Positions 1 through 8,833 of a stretch of DNA of 64,000 nucleotides are shown piece after piece. A model generated the notes under the pieces. It worked only from the letters and a program-made list of their open reading frames with translations. It ran no database searches and had not been told where the DNA came from. A program made the translations under genes and the position numbers. The stretch comes from Paenibacillus timonensis. GTDB taxonomy: Bacteria > Bacillota > Bacilli > Paenibacillales > Paenibacillaceae. The stretch lies in NCBI RefSeq assembly GCF_022427145.1, contig NZ_JAKSXN010000006.1:1-64000 (forward strand). The letters run 5' to 3'. Every line of letters starts with the position of its first letter. Within the stretch, counting starts at the first letter, position 1.

Positions 1-4
1 CAAG

Positions 5-40
5 AAAAAATAGGTACCCCCGAATGCGGGGGCACCTATC
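5..40 (-). terminator. Rho-independent terminator of the formate/nitrite channel gene
   Basis: Read leftward, a GC-rich stem (GGTGCCCCCG paired with CGGGGGTACC) with a short ATT loop is followed directly by six T. It lies just past the stop codon at 53. Confidence 0.85.
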
Positions 41-52
41 CTGAAAAAGCGC

Positions 53-859
53 TTATTTATGCGGCGTTTCGGATGCATCTTGGGCATCCAAATACGGCTT
101 ATTGGCGAAGTAGTACATAAAGCCCATCAGCAACACCCCGCCGACCAAATTCCCGAGCGTCACCGGAATCAGATTGTGCACGACCCCGCCGAACGAGATC
201 GTCCCGGGGTGATTCAGCACCAAGGCGATGGCAAAGGTACACATATTGGCAATGCTGTGCTCATAGCCGGAGATAAAGAAACAGAAGACGAACAGCATCA
301 TCGCAAACATTTTGGCTCCGTCCCCTTGCAACGCCATCGGGATGAAAAACGCCAGACATACCAGCCAGTTACAGAGGATCGCCCGGAAGAACAACTCCGT
401 AATCGGGGTAGCCATTTTATGTTCGACTACGCTAAGCAAGAAACTATTTACCGAGGCGTCGGCGAACAGACCGGTCAAGTAGATCAATAAAGCAAAAGCC
501 CCGGCGCCCAGAATGTTGCCGATGTAGCTGAATACCCACAACTTGGTGACGTCCTTCCATTTCAGCCGTTTCCTTAAAGCTGCGTATGTATAGTAAAACG
601 TATTCCCGGTAAATAAATCTCCGCCGCCGTAGGCAATCAGGATAATCGCGGCGCCGAAGGTGATGGCTGCCATCGGATAGGTCAGCGGCGAATGCTCCAT
701 GTAAAAGTAGTTTCCGCTTTTGAAAGCGACGATCACCCCAAAACCGATAAACATGCTCGCCAGCATCGCCCTGGCAATATACCGGAGATGACTTTGCATA
801 AAAATCTTATATTTCTTAAGTGCTAGCTCCTCGACTTTTAACAGCGATTCTGTCTCCAT
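53..859 (-). CDS. Formate/nitrite transporter (FocA/NirC) family channel
   Basis: This protein belongs to the formate-nitrite transporter family, pentameric channels of the cytoplasmic membrane that move formate, nitrite or related small anions. The sequence shows about six hydrophobic segments and family-type motifs such as GGDLFTGN in the second to third helices and a NWLVCLA stretch in the fourth. The length of 268 residues is normal. An upstream ATG at 886 would add nine residues, but a strong GGGAGG sits four bases before the ATG at 859, so that start is preferred. The gene stands alone with its own terminator, and a candidate promoter overlapped by a perfect Fur box lies upstream. The substrate cannot be decided from sequence; nitrite is attractive because nitrate assimilation genes occur further along. 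Confidence 0.9.
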   Translation of the reverse strand: METESLLKVEELALKKYKIFMQSHLRYIARAMLASMFIGFGVIVAFKSGNYFYMEHSPLTYPMAAITFGAAIILIAYGGGDLFTGNTFYYTYAALRKRLKWKDVTKLWVFSYIGNILGAGAFALLIYLTGLFADASVNSFLLSVVEHKMATPITELFFRAILCNWLVCLAFFIPMALQGDGAKMFAMMLFVFCFFISGYEHSIANMCTFAIALVLNHPGTISFGGVVHNLIPVTLGNLVGGVLLMGFMYYFANKPYLDAQDASETPHK

Positions 860-1001
860 AACGCCTCCCAATGTTCTCTGTTCCATTTTTTGTTTTCGTT
901 TAGCTTATCCGTTGCGAGCTATTGCCATCCCGTCTACGCAACATTTCATTCAAATTTTAGATTAAACGGTCTGCCCGCTATTTACAAGGGGCGCGGATTT
1001 G

Positions 1002-1030
1002 TGCATAATAAAAAAAAGATCATTTGATAA
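1002..1030 (-). promoter_or_regulatory. Candidate sigma-A promoter of the formate/nitrite channel gene
   Basis: Read leftward, TTATCA (1030-1025) and TATGCA (1007-1002) are 17 bases apart. Both boxes are imperfect. The -35 box is embedded in the Fur box at 1025-1039. It would give a leader of about 130 bases. Confidence 0.4.
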
Positions 1031-1039
1031 TGATTATCA
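1025..1039. promoter_or_regulatory. Fur box (perfect 7-1-7)
   Basis: TGATAATGATTATCA matches the Bacillus-type 7-1-7 Fur consensus TGATAATnATTATCA at all 14 defined positions and is itself an inverted repeat. It lies between the leftward channel gene and a rightward 52-residue ORF, so it could control either or both by iron-dependent repression. Confidence 0.75.
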
Positions 1040-1103
1040 TTATTATCTTTTGGGATAACCCCCGGTTTATCCACCGAAAACGGCCAAGAGGAGACGAACG
1101 CCC

Positions 1104-1262
1104 ATGAGATTGCTATCCGCCCGCAGAAAGACAAGGCTGAACATCGATGACTACTTGGATCTGCTCAATCTTGCCGCCCATTTGGGCGACCGACAGTGGC
1201 AAAAGGAGATTATCCGCAAGCTCGAAATGATGCAATCCGAATTAACCGACGTCAGTCAATAG
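1104..1262 (+). CDS. Small 52-residue protein, function unknown
   Basis: This short ORF encodes 52 residues: a basic start (MRLLSARRKTR) followed by one predicted amphipathic helix containing DDYLDLLNLAAHLGDRQWQ. It has no signal peptide or membrane segment. An AAGAGGAG ribosome binding site lies about 11 bases before the ATG, and a clean terminator follows 18 bases after the stop, so it looks like a monocistronic gene. The helical pattern is faintly like short IDEAL-type peptides of Bacillales, but I cannot assign it. The perfect Fur box about 65 bases upstream makes iron regulation possible. Confidence 0.6.
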   Translation: MRLLSARRKTRLNIDDYLDLLNLAAHLGDRQWQKEIIRKLEMMQSELTDVSQ

Positions 1263-1280
1263 ACAGGATCCATATAAAAT

Positions 1281-1323
1281 GAGCGCGAGCCTAGGGAAAA
1301 CCGTCCCAAGCTCGCGCTTTTTT
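1281..1323 (+). terminator. Terminator of the 52-residue ORF
   Basis: GAGCGCGAGC pairs with GCTCGCGCTT (nine perfect base pairs) with an inner CTAGGGA/TCCCAAG stem and is followed by six T. It may also serve the converging HD-GYP gene, though the T run is weaker in that direction. Confidence 0.85.
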
Positions 1324-1362
1324 GCATCAAACCTTATTTATCGTTCCACATCCAGACTTGGA

Positions 1363-2514
1363 TCAGAGCCGGGCAGACATTTGAAGCGCATCCCCCTGGT
1401 TCTCCATGATTTCGGTAATCACCAGGTCCGTTTTGCGCATGAGGTCCACTTCATAAGGAGATCTGACGTTCGAACCGTCCGCTTCGCGAATGATCTTGAC
1501 CACCGGCCGGTGCACCAGACTGGAATCCAGAGAAGATACGATGCCCAACTGACCGTTGCTTAACTTAACCACGGAGGAGAGAGGATAAATGCTGATATTA
1601 CGCAGATAGGTCTGAATCAGATCGAGGCTGAAATAACGGTCTCCGGCAGCCAGCAAATATTCGATCGCTTCCCCCGGCGTATACGCCAAGCGGTAGTTCC
1701 GCCGGGAGATCAGCGCGTGATAGGTGTCCGCGATGGCAACGATCTGCGCATATTCGTCGATTTCGTGATGCTTCAAGCGCGAAGGATAACCCGTCCCGTT
1801 ATAACGCTCATGGTGTTGCAGCGCACATAAGGCCGAACGTCTGGAGACCCCTTCCATATCGCAGATGATTTGGAAGCCTGCCTCGGGATGCCGCCGCAAC
1901 GCCTCGCGGTCAGCTCCAGTCAAGCTGCCGCTGCGCCGGATCGTATGGTCGGGCAGCTCGGTCATCCCGATGTCGAACAACAGCGCACCGACGCAGAGAT
2001 CGATCATTTCCGCGCCGGAGTATTGGCCGGCGATGCCTAGAATCGCTGAGTATGCCGTCACGTGGAAGGAGTGCTCCAACAGGTAAGGATCGCTTTGCTG
2101 AAGACGGATCAGACCGTCCAGCACTTGCTCATGACTTGTGATTTCGTACAGGATATTGCGGAACATTCGGCGAAACTGTTCATCCAGCTGAGGGGTGGAC
2201 GGGCTCCCGAAGCCCAGGTCGGTGTCGGCCAGTCGCACCAGCATTTGCCGAATTTGCTTGCGCGCCTCGCGTTTTTCTTTGAGATCCTGAAACTTCATGA
2301 TAGGGCTTAGCCCCTTCATGTCGTCGTCGCGGAAGGAGCCGGCCAGCTCCTTCAATCCGATCGTGGCGGTTTGAATCCCCAGCTTCTTGAGACGGACAAT
2401 ATGATTCTCGGTTAATGCGGTTCCTGCCCCAAGCATGGTCATTCCGTGTTGATTTAGTATAGGCTCGGCCAAAACGTCACCTGGTTCGAGCATTCTGACA
2501 TGAACCTGTCTCAT
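1363..2514 (-). CDS. HD-GYP domain protein with an altered HD motif
   Basis: HD-GYP proteins hydrolyse c-di-GMP using a bi-metal centre. Residues 1-60 form a small N-terminal domain typical of Bacillales members; the HD-GYP domain covers about 140-300. The metal-binding pattern is partly kept: His at 147 or 151, HP at 209-210, HHE at 234-236 and GTGYP at 240-244. The signature HD doublet at 180-181 reads FD (LLFDIGM), so one metal ligand is lost. The protein may be a weak enzyme, use metal differently, or act as a c-di-GMP sensor. The start is supported by GAGGTGA upstream. The gene diverges from an ATPase-LuxR regulator across a 330-base A+T-rich gap. A second c-di-GMP protein lies at 5752-7479. 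Confidence 0.85.
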   Translation of the reverse strand: MRQVHVRMLEPGDVLAEPILNQHGMTMLGAGTALTENHIVRLKKLGIQTATIGLKELAGSFRDDDMKGLSPIMKFQDLKEKREARKQIRQMLVRLADTDLGFGSPSTPQLDEQFRRMFRNILYEITSHEQVLDGLIRLQQSDPYLLEHSFHVTAYSAILGIAGQYSGAEMIDLCVGALLFDIGMTELPDHTIRRSGSLTGADREALRRHPEAGFQIICDMEGVSRRSALCALQHHERYNGTGYPSRLKHHEIDEYAQIVAIADTYHALISRRNYRLAYTPGEAIEYLLAAGDRYFSLDLIQTYLRNISIYPLSSVVKLSNGQLGIVSSLDSSLVHRPVVKIIREADGSNVRSPYEVDLMRKTDLVITEIMENQGDALQMSARL

Positions 2515-2845
2515 GACATCACCTCATCCTTTTTGCGGATCAGCTAGTTATGACGAACGCCTTCGCCTTATGTTATGGTTTTATTATTGTGCCTTTCGGC
2601 CTATCATCACTTTCTGGTTATCTTCCTATAATAATTCAAGAAATGTAGTCCAGACCACAGAAATTTCCTATTCGACAAAATAAAATTTATCATGACGGCA
2701 GCAATTGAGACATTACCCCAAAGTATACTTTGTAAATGGGTTTTTCGACATTACTATACAAAAAGTCACTATTCTATCTTACATTTCAACGATATTCTAA
2801 TTTATAACAACAAAATTCGAAGTAGGCGAGGGGGGATGAAGAACC
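2515..2845. other. A+T-rich divergent intergenic region
   Basis: No ORF is supported here. It separates the leftward HD-GYP gene from the rightward ATPase-LuxR gene and must hold both promoters. A possible rightward promoter is TTGTAA-16-TACTAT near 2732-2759, which is weak. No clear operator palindrome was seen. Confidence 0.5.
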
Positions 2846-3832
2846 ATGAATTCGACGCCGCATGAGCTTCAGGACTCGGAAAGGCATTTCCGATTATTAG
2901 GTCGAGAGTGGGAGACGGAAGTCTTTTCTGTATATCTTAAGCACTATGCCAATATGGAGCGAATCATCAACATTTACGGCTCGGCCGGAGTTGGTAAGAG
3001 CTCGTTGGCCGAGGAGTTTCAAAAACAAGCCGCCAAGCAAGGAGCTACCGTGATCGAGCTAGACGCCGCGAGGTTCAGAACCACGCCCGAAGATTTCTGC
3101 CGGCAAATCCTAGGCCAGCTCGGCTTATTGGATACCCTCCCCTCCTTCTCCGATCCCGACTTTATCACCAGAGCCGCCATCGAGGCCATCAATAAGCAAG
3201 CCAAACTTGGACCTGCATTAATATTTATCGATACGTATGAACTGCTGGAACCGATGGATGATTGGCTGCGCGATTTTTTGATCCCGCAAATCAAGGACCG
3301 CTGCCTTTGCGTCATTTCCGGCCGAAACCCGCTGTCCGGAAAATGGACGGGATACCCGCTTTGGAAAGGCTCCATCTACCGGATGCCGCTCACGAATCTC
3401 GACTTTAACAGTGTCGTCGCCTATCTGCGAGGTCATGGGATTGTTGAGCCGGAGCAGGTCTATCGCATCTGGAAACAGACCGACGGGTTGCCCTTAATGC
3501 TGGTGTCCTTGATCAGCGGACATAAGGATGGGGAGTTGGCTATCCCCGGCTTGCGCAACGACAGCTTCACGGGACGCCACGATGCAATGGCCTTCGGTTT
3601 GTTGCCGGAGTACGCGCCGAAGAATAAACCGGAGGCTGCGATTTACGCCCGCACCGATTTGACCCACCGCGAGAAGGAGGTCGCCGCTCTTGCCGCCGAA
3701 GGGCTGACCAACCGCGACATCGCCTCCCGCCTCTTCCTAAGCGAAGTCACGATCAAGAAACATATGCGTTCGATTTTTCAAAAAGTCGGTGCCAGCAACC
3801 GGACACAGCTCCTCAAGCTATTAATGGATTAA
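2846..3832 (+). CDS. ATPase-LuxR fusion regulator
   Basis: A 328-residue regulator. The N-terminal P-loop ATPase domain shows a Walker A motif GSAGVGKSS at 45-53 and a Walker B-like strand IFIDTYE at 126-132. The C-terminal part (from about 272) is a LuxR/GerE helix-turn-helix: LTHREKEVAALAAEGLTNRD followed by a VTIKKHMRSIF recognition helix. The layout is like a shortened MalT/LAL protein that lacks the long TPR region, so the ATPase may be a ligand- or partner-controlled switch. The start is set by GAGGGGGGATG about 10 bases upstream. It is monocistronic and divergent from the HD-GYP gene. The target genes are unknown. Confidence 0.85.
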   Translation: MNSTPHELQDSERHFRLLGREWETEVFSVYLKHYANMERIINIYGSAGVGKSSLAEEFQKQAAKQGATVIELDAARFRTTPEDFCRQILGQLGLLDTLPSFSDPDFITRAAIEAINKQAKLGPALIFIDTYELLEPMDDWLRDFLIPQIKDRCLCVISGRNPLSGKWTGYPLWKGSIYRMPLTNLDFNSVVAYLRGHGIVEPEQVYRIWKQTDGLPLMLVSLISGHKDGELAIPGLRNDSFTGRHDAMAFGLLPEYAPKNKPEAAIYARTDLTHREKEVAALAAEGLTNRDIASRLFLSEVTIKKHMRSIFQKVGASNRTQLLKLLMD

Positions 3833-3854
3833 ACCTTAATGGGGTCCGAGTCCG

Positions 3855-3881
3855 AAAAAAAAACCGTCCCGATAGGACGGC
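3855..3881 (-). terminator. Terminator of gltD
   Basis: Read leftward, CCGTCC-TATC-GGGACGG forms a tight hairpin followed by nine T. It lies about 25 bases beyond the gltD stop. Confidence 0.88.
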
Positions 3882-3903
3882 GTAAAGCGTAAAACCATAT
3901 AAG

Positions 3904-5385
3904 TTACGGCAACACGGTGCTGCCCATCAAATATCGGTCGACCTCACGAGCTGCGAGCCGACCCTCATGCATCGCCCAAACAACAAGGCTTTGACCTCTC
4001 CGCATATCTCCGGCGGCAAACACGCCCTCCATATTCGTTCGGAAATCGCCCAAATCCGCCTTGACGTTCGTGCGTTCATCCCGATCCAGGCCGTACTGCT
4101 CGGGTAGAGTCGGCTCTGGACCCGCGAATCCCAAAGCCAGCAGCACCAGATCTGCAGGAAGGACCTGCTCGCTTCCCGGAATTTCCACCGGCACCCGGCG
4201 CCCGTCTACCTGATTCCACTCCACGCGGACCGTATGGACTCCGGTCACTTGGCCCTGATCATTCCCTAGCAGCGATTTCGTCGAAGTTTCAAACCTGCGG
4301 GGATCCTGTCCGAACACCTCGGCCGCCTCCGCCTGGCCGTAATCCGTCTTTTGCACCTTCGGCCACTCCGGCCACGGATTATCCTGCTGCCGGGACAGCG
4401 GGAGCTTCGGCATGATTTCCAGCTGGGTTACGCTTTTGCAGCCCTGGCGGATAGCCGTAGCGACGCAGTCGGTCCCCGTATCCCCGCCGCCGATGACCAC
4501 AACATGCTTATCCTTGGCCGATAAGTATCGGCCGTCCTGAAGCCCCGAGTCCAATAGACTTTTGGTATTCTGGGACAAAAACTCCATCGCTTGATGAACG
4601 CCGCCTAGTCCCCGGCCTTCAATCTTCAGCTCCCGGGCTTGCGTCGCCCCGCAGCACAGCACCACGGCATCAAACTCGGCGCGCAGACGGTCGGCCGGCA
4701 GCTCCTTGCCGATCTCTACCCCGGTGACGAAGCGGATCCCTTCGGCGGCCAACAAATCCACGCGGCGCTGAACGATTTGCTTATCCAGCTTCATGTTCGG
4801 GATGCCATACATCAACAACCCGCCGATGCGATCTGCCCTTTCGTACACGGTCACGGCATGGCCGGCTTTGTTCAACTGGTCCGCACAGGCCAACCCTGCG
4901 GGACCGGACCCCACGATCGCCACCTTCTTGCCGGTGGATGAGGCCGGAACCCGAGGCTGTATCCAGCCTTCTGAGAATCCGCGATCGATGATGGCCCTTT
5001 CAATGCTTTTGATCGTCACGGGCTGACCGCTCTTGCCGACGGTACATGCTCCTTCGCACGGCGCCGGACATACCCGGCTGGTAAACTCGGGAAAATTGCT
5101 CGTCTTATGCAGGCGCTTCAGCGCTTCCTTCCAACTGCCGCGGTATACGAGATCGTTCCACTCCGGAATCAAGTTGTGCACCGGACAGCCGGAAGCCATT
5201 CCCGACAGCAGCCGACCTGCATGACAGAACGGAGTACCGCAGTCCATGCATCGCGCCCCCTGCGTTTTCAGCTTCTCCTCCTCCAGCGGAACGGCGAATT
5301 CCTGCCAAGAACCGATACGCTCCTGAGGCCGAATTTCGCCCGGTACCTCCCGACGATATTCCAAAAAACCGGTAGCCTTCCCCAT
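3904..5385 (-). CDS. gltD: Glutamate synthase small subunit (NADPH-dependent)
   Basis: The GltD subunit oxidises NADPH through FAD and passes electrons via [4Fe-4S] clusters to the large subunit, which makes two glutamates from glutamine and 2-oxoglutarate. Visible features: N-terminal cluster cysteines at 46, 49, 54 and 67 and at 106, 110 and 114; an FAD-binding GSGPAG at 159-164; an NADPH-binding GGGDTGTDC at 299-307; and a C-terminal second FAD motif with [13 protein letters not shown]. The length of 493 residues is normal. The ATG at 5385 is chosen because ATGAGGAGG precedes it by seven bases; the upstream ATG at 5400 would run through that site. No gltA/gltB large subunit is in the window, so it is either encoded elsewhere or this is a GltD-like oxidoreductase working with another partner. 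Confidence 0.92.
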   Translation of the reverse strand: MGKATGFLEYRREVPGEIRPQERIGSWQEFAVPLEEEKLKTQGARCMDCGTPFCHAGRLLSGMASGCPVHNLIPEWNDLVYRGSWKEALKRLHKTSNFPEFTSRVCPAPCEGACTVGKSGQPVTIKSIERAIIDRGFSEGWIQPRVPASSTGKKVAIVGSGPAGLACADQLNKAGHAVTVYERADRIGGLLMYGIPNMKLDKQIVQRRVDLLAAEGIRFVTGVEIGKELPADRLRAEFDAVVLCCGATQARELKIEGRGLGGVHQAMEFLSQNTKSLLDSGLQDGRYLSAKDKHVVVIGGGDTGTDCVATAIRQGCKSVTQLEIMPKLPLSRQQDNPWPEWPKVQKTDYGQAEAAEVFGQDPRRFETSTKSLLGNDQGQVTGVHTVRVEWNQVDGRRVPVEIPGSEQVLPADLVLLALGFAGPEPTLPEQYGLDRDERTNVKADLGDFRTNMEGVFAAGDMRRGQSLVVWAMHEGRLAAREVDRYLMGSTVLP

Positions 5386-5751
5386 TTCCAACCTCCTCAT
5401 CTAAATAACGCTTGTTTTTCATGAACTGAACTGCCATTGTTTCCTTACGTTATCGCTATAAAGCAATAAAATATGTGGCTGCAACTTTACGCATTACGCT
5501 TTAAATAAGCTCATGTTATCACCGGGACCAGGCCGTTCAGAATGAAGAAGATCACTTTCGTGAAAAAAATAACATTCCTAGGTAAAAGGGCTTGCGACTT
5601 TTGTCGTTTTATTCATAAAAACCGATTGCCAGCGGCACCATGCCGCATGTATGATGGGATTATAAGCTTTGACTTTGATCGGACGCTCCCGTATGACGGA
5701 CATCGTCGGTTAACTACATCTTAAGCGGTTCATTTCGAGGAGGCTTTTATT
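5386..5751. other. Intergenic region between gltD and the LOV-EAL gene
   Basis: This 366-base stretch holds the promoters of two divergent genes. A leftward TTGCAG-17-TTATAG pair near 5458-5486 is a weak candidate for gltD. A 60-residue ORF starting at 5542 has no ribosome binding site and is not accepted. Nothing else is visible. Confidence 0.45.
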
Positions 5752-7479
5752 GTGGAAGACGACCAGGCAAGCTCCCCATTCCGACCAGAATCCATGCTCA
5801 CCGCCTCGGCCCTGCTTCGCGCCATCGACAGGATGGGCGTCGGCTTGGCCATTACGGACCCTAATCTTGAAGACAATCCTGTGGTCTACGTAAACCAAGG
5901 ATTCGAGCACCTTACCGGATATAAACGCGAGGAAGTCTTGGGGCGGAATTGCCGGTTTCTTCAGGGAGAAGAGACCAACAAGGAACACCTCGACGTCATT
6001 CGGAAAGCGGTGAAGGAGAACGGATCCGATACGGTAACGATCAAGAACTACAGGAAGGACGGCAGTACCTACTGGAACCAATTCGTCATCAGCCCCATCC
6101 TGAATCCGGAAGGCCGCCCTCTCTATTTCATCGGGCTTCAGTTTGACGTGACTCGGGAAGTGGAGCAGCAACGGGCTTCGACGGAACGTCTCCGCCAATT
6201 ATCCCATTATGATCCGGTCACCCGTCTGCTGACCTCCAACCGTTTCAAGGAACTGACGAACGCCGAGCTTCGTTCGGCCCAGGCCGAGAATACGACGGCT
6301 GCCGTGATATGCATTAATCTGAACCGGTTTCGGCATATCAACGAAAGTTATGGCGAAAGCGACGGCAATGAGCTGCTTCGGCAGACCGCGGAAAGATTGC
6401 GCCGCTCCTTCCCGGATGGAACGCCAATGTGCCGCAACTTCGCGGATGAATTTTTCGTGCTGGTAACGGGCGTGTCCGATCCCTTGTTTATACATACACT
6501 CGCACTTGATTTGAATGACGCGTTAAAGGAGCCTTATACGCTTTCCGGCGAAACGTTCCATGTCGGCTTTGGGTTGGGGATCAGCCTCTATCCTGACGAC
6601 GGATCCGACGTCAACCAACTGCTGCAGCATGCCGAAATGGCCATGAAAGAAGCGAAGAAGGAAGCGCTGGAAGGCCCGCACTACTTTGATTATTACTTGA
6701 TGGATCGTCTGATGGCGCGATTGACGCTAGAGAAAAAAATGACCCGGGCGCTGGCGGCAGGGGAGTTCGAGCTGCATTTCCAGCCCAAGATCGATGCGGC
6801 CACCGAGAAGTTGACCGGCTTTGAAGCGCTGATCCGCTGGAACGATCCCGTGCAAGGGTACATCCCGCCGGGCTCTTTTATCCCCATTGCCGAAGATAAC
6901 GGGTTTATCGTTGAGTTGGGGAAGTGGGTCCTGCTGGAAGCGTGCAGGATGAACAAACTTTGGCAAGAAGCCGGATTTCCGAAACTGCCGATGTCCGTCA
7001 ACGTTTCGGCGGTGCAGTTCAGGCACCCGCACTTCTTGCGTACGGTTGAACAGGTGCTGGCCGACACGGGGCTCGCCCCGCAATACCTGGAGCTGGAGGT
7101 TACCGAATCGCTGCTGAACGATCATGTGTTGATCAGGGATACGCTAACCGCCTTGCAGCAACGCGGCATCTCCTTGTCCGTGGACGATTTCGGAACCGGG
7201 TACTCTTCCATTCATTATTTGAAATCACTTCCGGTTCAGATCCTGAAAATCGACCGTACCTTCGTACAAGAAACGCCGTGCTCCGAACGCGACAACTCGC
7301 TGCTGCGTTCCATCATCCAGTTAGGCAAATCGCTGGGCATGACCGTGCTGGCCGAAGGCGTCGAAACGAAAGCCCAATTCGAATTCCTGCAGCAAAACGG
7401 CTGCGATCAAATTCAAGGGTACTATTACAGCCGTCCGCTGAATGCAGAAGCGATCTTGGGATTGTTGAAATCCAGTTAA
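5752..7479 (+). CDS. LOV-GGDEF-EAL protein, probable blue-light-controlled c-di-GMP phosphodiesterase
   Basis: A 575-residue cytoplasmic signalling protein. Residues about 25-135 are a PAS domain of LOV type: GRNCRFLQG at 64-72 is the flavin-binding signature, with the photoactive cysteine at 67. A GGDEF domain follows (about 150-315), but its active-site motif reads FADEF (230-234), so cyclase activity is unlikely. The C-terminal EAL domain keeps the catalytic set: EAL 358-360, SVNVS, EVTES at 449-453, DDFGTGYSS 478-486, KIDRTF, EGVET 535-539 and QGYYYSRP. The natural reading is blue-light-controlled hydrolysis of c-di-GMP, with the degenerate GGDEF domain as a possible GTP-binding regulator. 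The GTG start has GAGGAGG eight bases upstream. The family is used in photocontrol of motility or biofilm. Confidence 0.92.
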   Translation: MEDDQASSPFRPESMLTASALLRAIDRMGVGLAITDPNLEDNPVVYVNQGFEHLTGYKREEVLGRNCRFLQGEETNKEHLDVIRKAVKENGSDTVTIKNYRKDGSTYWNQFVISPILNPEGRPLYFIGLQFDVTREVEQQRASTERLRQLSHYDPVTRLLTSNRFKELTNAELRSAQAENTTAAVICINLNRFRHINESYGESDGNELLRQTAERLRRSFPDGTPMCRNFADEFFVLVTGVSDPLFIHTLALDLNDALKEPYTLSGETFHVGFGLGISLYPDDGSDVNQLLQHAEMAMKEAKKEALEGPHYFDYYLMDRLMARLTLEKKMTRALAAGEFELHFQPKIDAATEKLTGFEALIRWNDPVQGYIPPGSFIPIAEDNGFIVELGKWVLLEACRMNKLWQEAGFPKLPMSVNVSAVQFRHPHFLRTVEQVLADTGLAPQYLELEVTESLLNDHVLIRDTLTALQQRGISLSVDDFGTGYSSIHYLKSLPVQILKIDRTFVQETPCSERDNSLLRSIIQLGKSLGMTVLAEGVETKAQFEFLQQNGCDQIQGYYYSRPLNAEAILGLLKSS

Positions 7480-7501
7480 AGTCCGCCGATGCATCGTGAT
7501 G

Positions 7502-8797
7502 CTACGGCCGTGACTTTCTTCTACCCAAGGGATAGAAATAGAAAAACAGCAACGCCAGTAGCAGCGCCGCAGCCGGTATCCCGCTAAGCATCCATCGGAT
7601 GCCGATCGCGGCCGATGCCGGCTGTTCGTTTAGGCCGGCGTCATACCCGCTTGCCTCCAGGATCACTCCCATGCAGGCGGCCTGCAGCGATACGCCCCAT
7701 CGGACGATAAATCCGTTCATCCCGAAATACATGCCTTCCCGGCGTGCGCCGGTACGCTTTTCGTCCTCGTCGATCACCTCGGAGAGCATGACGTCGAGCA
7801 GCACCAGCAACCCTGCCAGCCCAATGCCAACGGCAACGGCGGTAGCGATGGCGCCGCCCTCCTGCGTAATCCAGCCGAACGGCAACAACGCGGCCGCATA
7901 GCAGGCAACGGCCGTTAATACCCCGCGCCGCGCCCCGTATTTGGCCGTCATCCGCCCCCACAGGAATACGCATGGAATGGCGGATAGAAAGATGGCCCCC
8001 AGCAGCATCGTATTAAAGCTCTCCTCACGGCCCAATACGTATTTGGTGTAAAACGGGATGCCTGCCGGCAGCAACGCAAACGTAAATTGCACCAGAAAAC
8101 TACCGGTAACGTACAGGACAAACGCGCGGTTCCCCAGTGTATGTCCAACCGCTGCGGCCAAGCGGAACGTAGTGCGCGGGGCGTCGGGATTTTCCCGGCT
8201 CCCCCAAAGGGATAAGGCAAGGAATAGGGCCGACAACGCCGCAAATATCCCCCCCATCGCATCCCAACCGATTTGCGAGTAGAGCAACGGCGGAATGGCC
8301 ACGCCAACGATCATGCCAACGATCCCTAACATCTGCCTCCAGGACGAGACGTAAGCGCGCTCCTTCATACTGTGGAACATCTCCGGGAACAAGGCGGAGT
8401 AGTTCAACACCACCAACACGAACAACGCGTCGTACAACATCACGGTCCCTATAAAATAGAGAAAAGCCCCGTCCCCGGCCGCCGGCGGCGTCCACAACAG
8501 GGCAAACGCCGCGGCAAGCGGAACCAAGCCGAACCCGATATAAGGGAGTCGTCTGCCAAACCTCGAACGGGTCCGATCGGACAGATGGCCAAACAGCGGG
8601 TTCAGCACGGCGTTCAGCACGCCGTGGAAGACCATCGCCAAGCTGATCCAGGCCGGGCGGACCCCCAGCACGTCGACGTAATAGTAAACGAGATAGGTAG
8701 CAAAAGCCTGCGACATCAAATTAACCGCCAGATTGCCCGAACTATAGGCTACCTTTTGAAGCTCCGACCGGTTCCCCGGATTCGCGGTGCGCATCAT
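7502..8797 (-). CDS. GPH-family sugar:cation symporter (MFS)
   Basis: A 431-residue polytopic membrane protein of the glycoside-pentoside-hexuronide:cation symporter group. It shows about 12 hydrophobic helices, the early family pattern (SSGNLAVNLMSQAFATYL) and the loop motif GHLSDRTRSRFGRRLPY between helices 2 and 3. The likely substrate is a glycoside or oligosaccharide. The ATG at 8797 follows AAGGAGG by eight bases; an in-frame TTG at 8815 overlaps that site and is rejected. The gene lies 36 bases downstream of a YdjC-type deacetylase, so the pair probably imports and deacetylates an N-acetylated sugar, though that is inference. Confidence 0.88.
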   Translation of the reverse strand: MMRTANPGNRSELQKVAYSSGNLAVNLMSQAFATYLVYYYVDVLGVRPAWISLAMVFHGVLNAVLNPLFGHLSDRTRSRFGRRLPYIGFGLVPLAAAFALLWTPPAAGDGAFLYFIGTVMLYDALFVLVVLNYSALFPEMFHSMKERAYVSSWRQMLGIVGMIVGVAIPPLLYSQIGWDAMGGIFAALSALFLALSLWGSRENPDAPRTTFRLAAAVGHTLGNRAFVLYVTGSFLVQFTFALLPAGIPFYTKYVLGREESFNTMLLGAIFLSAIPCVFLWGRMTAKYGARRGVLTAVACYAAALLPFGWITQEGGAIATAVAVGIGLAGLLVLLDVMLSEVIDEDEKRTGARREGMYFGMNGFIVRWGVSLQAACMGVILEASGYDAGLNEQPASAAIGIRWMLSGIPAAALLLALLFFYFYPLGRRKSRP

Positions 8798-8833
8798 CCG
8801 CCTTGCCTCCTTCAATTCGAAAGCCGACCGATT

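Noticed and set aside
5542-5724. A 60-residue rightward ORF in the gltD/LOV-EAL gap.
   Set aside because: It has no ribosome binding site, no recognisable sequence pattern, and overlaps the region expected to hold promoters.
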